Source: Argopecten irradians (taxonomy: Eukaryota; Mollusca; Bivalvia; Pectinida; Pectinidae). Taken from it: a DNA stretch of 64,000 nucleotides. The translations under genes were made by a program, and so were the position numbers. The stretch covers positions 17,665,765-17,729,764 of the forward strand of contig NC_091137.1 in NCBI RefSeq assembly GCF_041381155.1, given 5' to 3'. How positions within the stretch are numbered: the stretch's first letter is position 1; each line of letters begins with the position of its first letter. A model generated the notes under the pieces. That model was not told the origin of the DNA and ran no database searches. It saw only the letters and a list, made by a program, of their open reading frames with translations. Below are positions 58,001 to 64,000 of this stretch, piece by piece.

Positions 58001-61000
58001 TAACAGAGTAGTCAAGGTGCTCTTTGTTGAGAGTGGCCATAGTAACAGAGTAGTCAAGGTGCTCTTTGTTGAGAGTGGCTATAGTAACAGAGTAGTCAAG
58101 GTGCTCTTTGTTGAGAGTGGCCATAGTAACAGAGTAGTCAAGGTGCTCTTTGTTGAGAGTGGCTATAGTAACAGAGTAGTCAAGGTGCTCTTTGTTGAGA
58201 GTGGCTATAGTAACAGAGTAGTCAAGGTGCTCTTTGTTGAGAGTGGCCATAGTAACAGATTAATCAAGGTGCTCTTTGTGTTGAGTGGCCATAGTAAAAC
58301 AGAGTAATCAAGGTGCTCTTTGTTGAGAGTGGCTATAGTAACAGAGTAGTCAAGGTGCTCTTTGTTGAGAGTGGCTATAGTAACAGAGTAGTCAAGGTGC
58401 TCTTTGTTGAGAGTGGCCAGAAGTAACAGAGTAGTCAAGGTGCTCTTTGTTGAGAGTGGCCATAGTAACAGAGTAGTCAAGGTGCTCTTTGTTGAGAGTG
58501 GCATAGTAACAGAGTAGTCAAGGTGCTCTTTGTTGAGAGTGGCATAGTAACAGAGTAGTCAAGGTGCTCTTTGTTGAGAGTGGCCACAGTAACAGAGTAG
58601 TCAAGGTGCTCTTTGTTGAGAGTGGCCATAGTAACAGAGTAGTCAAGGTGCTCTTTGTTGAGAGTGGCAAGTAACAGAGTAGTCAAGGTGCTCTTTGTTG
58701 AGAGTGGCATAGTAACAGAGTAGTCAAGGTGCTCTTTGTTGAGAGTGGCATAGTAACAGAGTAGTCAAGGTGCTCTTTGTTGAGAGTGGCCACAGTAACA
58801 GAGTAGTCAAGGTGCTCTTTGTTGAGAGTGGCTATAGTAACAGAGTAGTCAAGGTGCTCTTTGTTGAGAGTGGCCATAGTAACAGAGTAGTCAAGGTGCT
58901 CTTTGTTGAGAGTGGCTATAGTAACAGAGTAGTCAAGGTGCTCTTTGTTGAGAGTGGCCATAGTAACAGAGTAGTCAAGGTGCTCTTTGTTGAGAGTGGT
59001 CAAGTAACAGAGTAGTCAAGGTGCTCTTTGTTGAGAGTGGCTATAGTAACAGTAGTCAAGGTGCTCTTTGTTGAGAGTGGCCAAGTAACAGAGTAGTCAA
59101 GGTGCTCTTTGTTGAGAGTGGCTATAGTAACAGAGTAGTCAAGGTGCTCTTTGTTGAGAGTGGCTATAGTAACAGAGTAGTCAAGGTGCTCTTTGTTGAG
59201 AGTGGCATAGTAACAGAGTAGTCAAGGTGCTCTTTGTTGAGAGTGGCCATAGTAACAGAGTAGTCAAGGTGCTCTTTGTTGAGAGTGGCCACAGTAACAG
59301 AGTAGTCAAGGTGCTCTTTGTTGAGAGTGGTCACAGTAACAGAGTAGTCAAGGTGCTCTTTGTTGAGAGTGGCTATAGTAACAGAGTAGTCAAGGTGCTC
59401 TTTGTTGAGAGTGGTCTGTTGAAGACAGTAACAGAGTAGTCAAGGTGCTCTTTGTTGAGAGTGGCCATAGTAACAGAGTAGTCAAGGTGCTCTTTGTTGA
59501 GAGTGGCTATAGTAACAGAGTAGTCAAGGTGCTCTTTGTTGAGAGTGGCCATAGTAACAGAGTAGTCAAGGTGCTCTTTGTTGAGAGTGGCCATAGTAAC
59601 AGAGTAGTCAAGGTGCTCTTTGTTGAGAGTGGCATAGTAACAGAGTAGTCAAGGTGCTCTTTGTTGAGAGTGGCAAGTAACAAGTAGTCAAGGTGCTCTT
59701 TGTTGAGAGTGGCACAGTAACAGAGTAGTCAAGGTGCTCTTTGTTGAGAGTGGCCACAGTAACAGAGTAGTCAAGGTGCTCTTTGTTGAGTGGCTAAGTA
59801 GTAACAGAGTAGTCAAGGTGCTCTTTGTTGAGAGTGGCCATAGTAACAGAGTAGTCAAGGTGCTCTTTGTTGAGAGTGGCCACAGTAACAGAGTAGTCAA
59901 GGTGCTCTTTGTTGAGAGTGGCCATGTAACAGAGTAGTCAAGGTGCTCTTTGTTGAGAGTGGCTACAGTAACAGAGTAGTCAAGGTGCTCTTTGTTGAGA
60001 GTGGCTACAGTAACAGAGTAGTCAAGGTGCTCTTTGTTGAGAGTGGCTATAGTAACAGAGTAGTCAAGGTGCTCTTTGTTGAGAGTGGCTATAGTAACAG
60101 AGTAGTCAAGGTGCTCTTTGTTGAGAGTGGCTATAGTAACAGAGTAGTCAAGGTGCTCTTTGTTGAGAGTGGCTATAGTAACAGAGTAGTCAAGGTCTCT
60201 TTGTTGAGAGTGGCTATAGTAACAGAGTAGTCAAGGTGCTCTTTGTTGAGAGTGGCTATAGTAACAGAGTAGTCAAGGTGCTCTTTGTTGAGAGTGGCTA
60301 TAGTAACAGAGTAGTCAAGGTGCTCTTTGTTGAGAGTGGCTATAGTAACAGAGTAGTCAAGGTGCTCTTTGTTGAGAGTGGCTATAGTAACAGAGTAGTC
60401 AAGGTGCTCTTTGTTGAGAGTGGCTATAGTAACAGAGTAGTCAAGGTGCTCTTTGTTGAGAGTGGTCATAGTAACAGAGTAGTCAAGGTGCTATTTGTTG
60501 AGAGTGGTCACAGTAACAGAGTAGTCAAGGTACTCTTTGTTGAGAGTGGTCAAGGTGCTCTTTGTTGAGAGTGGCCATTGTAACAGAGTAGTCAAGGTGC
60601 TCTTTGTTGAGAGTGGCCATAGTAACAGAGTAGTCAAGGTGCTCTTTGTTGAGAGTGGCCATAGTAACAGAGTACTCAAGGTGCTCTTTGTTGAGAGTGG
60701 TCACAGTAACAGAGTAGTCAAGGTGCTCTTTGTTGAGAGTGGCTACAGTAACAGAGTAGTCAAGGTGCTCTTTGTTGTGAGTGGCTACAGTAACAGTGTA
60801 GTCAAGGTGCTCTTTGTTGTGAGTGGCTACAGTAACAGTGTAGTCAAGGTGCTCTTTGTTGAGAGTGGCTATAGTAACAGAGTAGTCAAGGTGCTCTTTG
60901 TTGAGAGTGGCTATTTTAGTAACAGAGTAGTCAAGGTGCTCTTTGTTGAGAGTGGCTATAGTAACAGAGTAGTCAAGGTGCTCTTTGTTGAGAGTGGCTA

Positions 61001-62256
61001 TAGTAACAGAGTAGTCAAGGTGCTCTTTGTTGAGAGTGGCATAGTAACAGAGTAGTCAAGGTGCTCTTTGTTGAGAGTGGTCATAGTAACAGAGTAGTCA
61101 AGGTGCTCTTTGTTGAGAGTGGCATAGTAACAGAGTAGTCAAGGTGCTCTTTGTTGAGAGTGGCCATAGTAACAGAGTAGTCAAGGTGCTCTTTGTTGAG
61201 AGTGGCACAGTAACGGAGTAGTCAAGGTGCTCTTTGTTGAGAGTGGCCACAGTAACGAAGTAGTCAAGGTTCTCTTTGTTGAGAGTGGCCACAGTTACGA
61301 AGTAGTCAAAGTGCTCTTTGTTGAGAGTGGCCACAGTAACGGGGTAGGCAAGGTTCTCTTTGTTGAGAGTGGCCACAGTAACGAAGTAGTCAAGGTGCTC
61401 TTTGTTGAGAGTGGCCACAGTAACGGTGTAGTCAAGGTGCTCTTTGTTGAGAGTGGCTACAGTAACAGAGTAGTCAAGGTGCTCTTTGTTGAGAGTGGCC
61501 ACAGTTACGAAGTAGTCAAGGTGCTCTTTGTTGAGAGTGGCCACAGTTATGTAGTAGTCAAGGTGCTCTTTGTTGAGAGTGGCTATAGTAACAGAGTAGT
61601 CAAGGTGCTCTTTGTTGAGAGTGGCACAGTTAGAAGTAGTCAAGGTGCTCTTTGTTGAGAGTGGCACAGTTACGAAGTAGTCAAGGTTCTCTTTGTTGAG
61701 AGTGGCACAGTTACGAAATAGTCAAGGTGCTCTTTGTTGAGAGTGGCACAGTAAAGTAGTCAAGGTCTCTTTGTTGAGAGTGGCCACAGTTACGAAATAG
61801 TCAAGGTGCTCTTTGTTGAGAGTGGCCACAGTTACGAAATAGTCAAGGTGCTCTTTGTTGAGAGTGGCCACAGTAACGAGCAGTCAAGGTTCTCTTTGTT
61901 GAGAGTGGCCACAGCAACGGAGTAGTCAAGGTGCTCTTTGTTGAGAGTGGCCACAGTAACGAAGTAGTCAAGGTTCTCTTTGTTGAGAGTGGCCACAGTT
62001 ACGAAGTAGTCAAAGTGCTCTTTGTTGAGAGTAGCCACAGTAACGGGGTAGGCAAGGTTCTCTTTGTTGAGAGTGGCCACAGTTACGAAGTAGTCAAAGT
62101 GCTTTTTGTTGAGAGTGGCCACAGTAATGGGGTAGGCAAGGTGCTATTGGTTGAGTGTGGCCACAGTAACAAAGTAGTCAATTTTCTCTTTGTTTAAAGT
62201 GGTTGGGTGGCCAAAGCACCTTAGTAGTCGAGGTGCTGTTGGTTGAGAGAGGTTCC
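52085..62256. repeat. 42-bp satellite-like array, ~240 units, ~10 kb
   Basis: Consensus GTAACAGAGTAGTCAAGGTG + CTCTTTGTTGAGAGTGGCCA + TA. Variation is concentrated in the GGYYAYAGT window. Local subtypes dominate: GGTCACA at 52.2-53.9 kb, GGCCATA at 54-56 kb, GGCTATA at 59.9-61 kb, and ACGAAGTAG / GGTTCTC variants after 61.2 kb. One-base losses at the same window become frequent after 56.4 kb. The unit is 14 codons without a stop in one plus and two minus frames, so long open frames (up to 693 codons) arise automatically. The frames are repeatedly broken by indels, have no non-repetitive domain, and are not annotated as genes. Confidence 0.97.
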
Positions 62257-63285
62257 TTTGACAGAATTGGTGAGGTATTTTGACATACTACAAGATGTAT
62301 TTTAAAGCTCTCATATTAAGTTGTGAGTTCAAAATTATCAGGTTCAGACCAGATATTTCTATCGTAATATTTATGTTGAATCTTTTCTCCACCCCTGAAC
62401 CGGGCATGTCCTTAAATGACTGTAAAATATATAGAAATACTAACCTTCCATCACATAAGTCTGAAGTTTTTAGCCAAAGTGCAACATTTACCAGTTGAAA
62501 TGATTTTAGAATTAACCTGTCATGACAGCCTATTACAGAGAATCACAAGACATACACAAAACTTACATGTTTCATCAACATATTTTCTTATTTTTATTCT
62601 GTTTTATCAGTTTCACAAATTTTAATGCTTAGATTACAGATCAACAGTTAGATGTTAAACAATTACCACATCTAAAATCCACACAAAGAGCCAACATACA
62701 TTCTTAAGCCACATTTACGTATGAACAGGAAATAAAAGGAATCATTACATATCATACTATACAGATCGAGCGAGCAATAATCACATGGCTATCATTTCGA
62801 ATTGTAACCCTGTGTAAAGTAGAGCTTCAGCAGAAATATAAAGAAAATGTGTAAATTCACAAACTACAAACATACATGTCATGCCAAAAAATAAATTTTC
62901 CAAATTTTCTAAAAAATATTTTTGTTTAAATCAGCATTTCCATAAACATACATTTGTAATATGTGTAGTTTTCTTAAGAATGTAAATGATATGCCAATAC
63001 ATCAATCATCATTAGATAGTGGAATATTAATATTTCTCATATTGCAATAGACTAACGCGTTTCACATTTACAATGCTTGATTTAATACCAACTTATACTA
63101 TTTTTCTCTCTTCAATAACAACTCATCCAATGTGTGATATATTAATTCTAAAATGAACCTTGTCCTTTGATATGAATCTTTTCAGAAAACTGACAAATGT
63201 GAATGTCATTCAATCTAAAAATTCTTACACTTTTAACATCACTTAAGATCATTTAAATCAAATGCCAAAAAAATAAGAAAAAAAA

Positions 63286-63302
63286 AATATATATATATAT
63301 AT
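63286..63302. repeat. AT dinucleotide microsatellite
   Basis: About eight AT repeats following an A-rich tract. Confidence 0.85.
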
Positions 63303-63940
63303 CGGGACCATTGTATCAAATAAAATTTACGTTGATGGGAGAAGATGGATTTTAAGGTGTTTTTTTTTAACATGTGTCTAATGTTGATACCAGTTTATAT
63401 GCTTATATGCAAACAGAAATATTTTATATGAAATTTACAACCTTTGTGGTAGGCCTACTCCATCTCTTGTATATACATTCAAATCTCCAGTTTGGGAGAG
63501 TTCATATATATATTACCATGACAACTGGAAACTAAATATTCATCACACTCATTACAACACAAAACTTGGATTTAAATGTTGCTGTATAAAAAGAACTATG
63601 GTATCACACAGTTGACAAGAACACAATGTATAATGCTACTTTCATACATACAACCCTCAATATTCTCAGGAAAATATGTACTAAATAAAAACTTGAAGTA
63701 CTACCCCATCCTACAAAAACCTTTTCAGATCAACTTATTGCATTACATTTTCTGTTATTTCAGCCCCTATACCTTTCAACCTTTCTAAATAATCGTCATC
63801 AGATAAAGTTTATTGTTATTTTTACTTTCATTTTCATTTTAAATCAACTGATTTTTTTACTTATTTTCCTACAGTTTATTCCAAATTAAAAGACAAAGAA
63901 AATCAATGCATGGGTCTTTTATTCCGTCTTTGCATGTTAA

Positions 63941-63976
63941 GAGTTATCTCCCTTGCAGGTAGGTATTGATTGTGAC
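63941..63976 (+). repeat. 36-bp direct repeat, right of the 10-kb array
   Basis: GAGTTATCTCCCTTGCAGGT + AGGTATTGATTGTGAC; partner of 51591-51626. Confidence 0.8.
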
Positions 63977-64000
63977 CAGTCTGAGTGGATTGTGACGACT

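Larger units (their letters stand above)
62257..64000. other. AT-rich sequence right of the array, no gene seen
   Basis: Contains an AT microsatellite at 63286-63302 and a 36-bp direct repeat at 63941-63976. Small open frames show no recognisable family. Confidence 0.55.

Noticed and set aside
52063-61667. Long open frames (up to 693 codons, TLNKEHLDYSVTVA or VLFVESGHSNRVVK repeats) as repetitive-protein genes
   Set aside because: They follow automatically from a stop-free 42-bp unit, occur on both strands, are broken repeatedly by indels and lack any non-repeat domain, signal peptide or splice context.

Overview
This is an animal nuclear genome window, most probably from a bivalve mollusc. 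It is AT-rich with widely spaced introns. It is packed with short inverted-repeat transposons, minisatellites and the frequent ACATGTACATGT-type words seen in bivalve DNA. The lineage call is an inference from repeat style. The three host genes are conserved across animals and do not fix the species.

Layout. 1-16.2 kb is a transposon graveyard with no host gene found. It contains TTAA-flanked MITEs, a ~160-bp tandem repeat, a 0.58-kb direct duplication, a ~6-kb foldback element (5876-11917) carrying several nested insertions, and a second foldback (12370-16207) with palindromic subterminal arrays and another nested hAT-like element. Several insertions keep exact target-site duplications (GATGTGAC, GTTTGAAC, GAGTT), so the order of insertion can be read.

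16.2-36 kb is a plus-strand ATF2/ATF7-type transcription factor gene. Ten coding exons join in phase to a 629-residue protein with a C2H2 finger, the DQTPTPT phosphosite and a bZIP domain. The intron after its second coding exon begins with a ~2.5-kb array of about 58 copies of a 43-bp unit. Each unit copies the exon end and its 5' splice site.

38.9-44.7 kb holds a minus-strand V-ATPase subunit F gene (ATP6V1F): five exons, 123 residues, tail-to-tail with ATF2. 46.9-48.8 kb holds a plus-strand TMUB1/2-type gene (two coding exons, 453 residues), head-to-head with ATP6V1F. 48.8-52.1 kb is AT-rich spacer. 52.1-62.26 kb is a ~10-kb array of a 42-bp unit, about 240 copies. Because 42 is a multiple of three it gives long open frames on both strands, but these do not look like genes. 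62.3-64 kb shows no gene.

The three genes belong to unrelated processes (stress-responsive transcription, organelle acidification, membrane ubiquitin-like protein). The only clear arrangement effect is the shared divergent region between ATP6V1F and TMUB. The strongest candidate for something new is the splice-donor minisatellite in ATF2.
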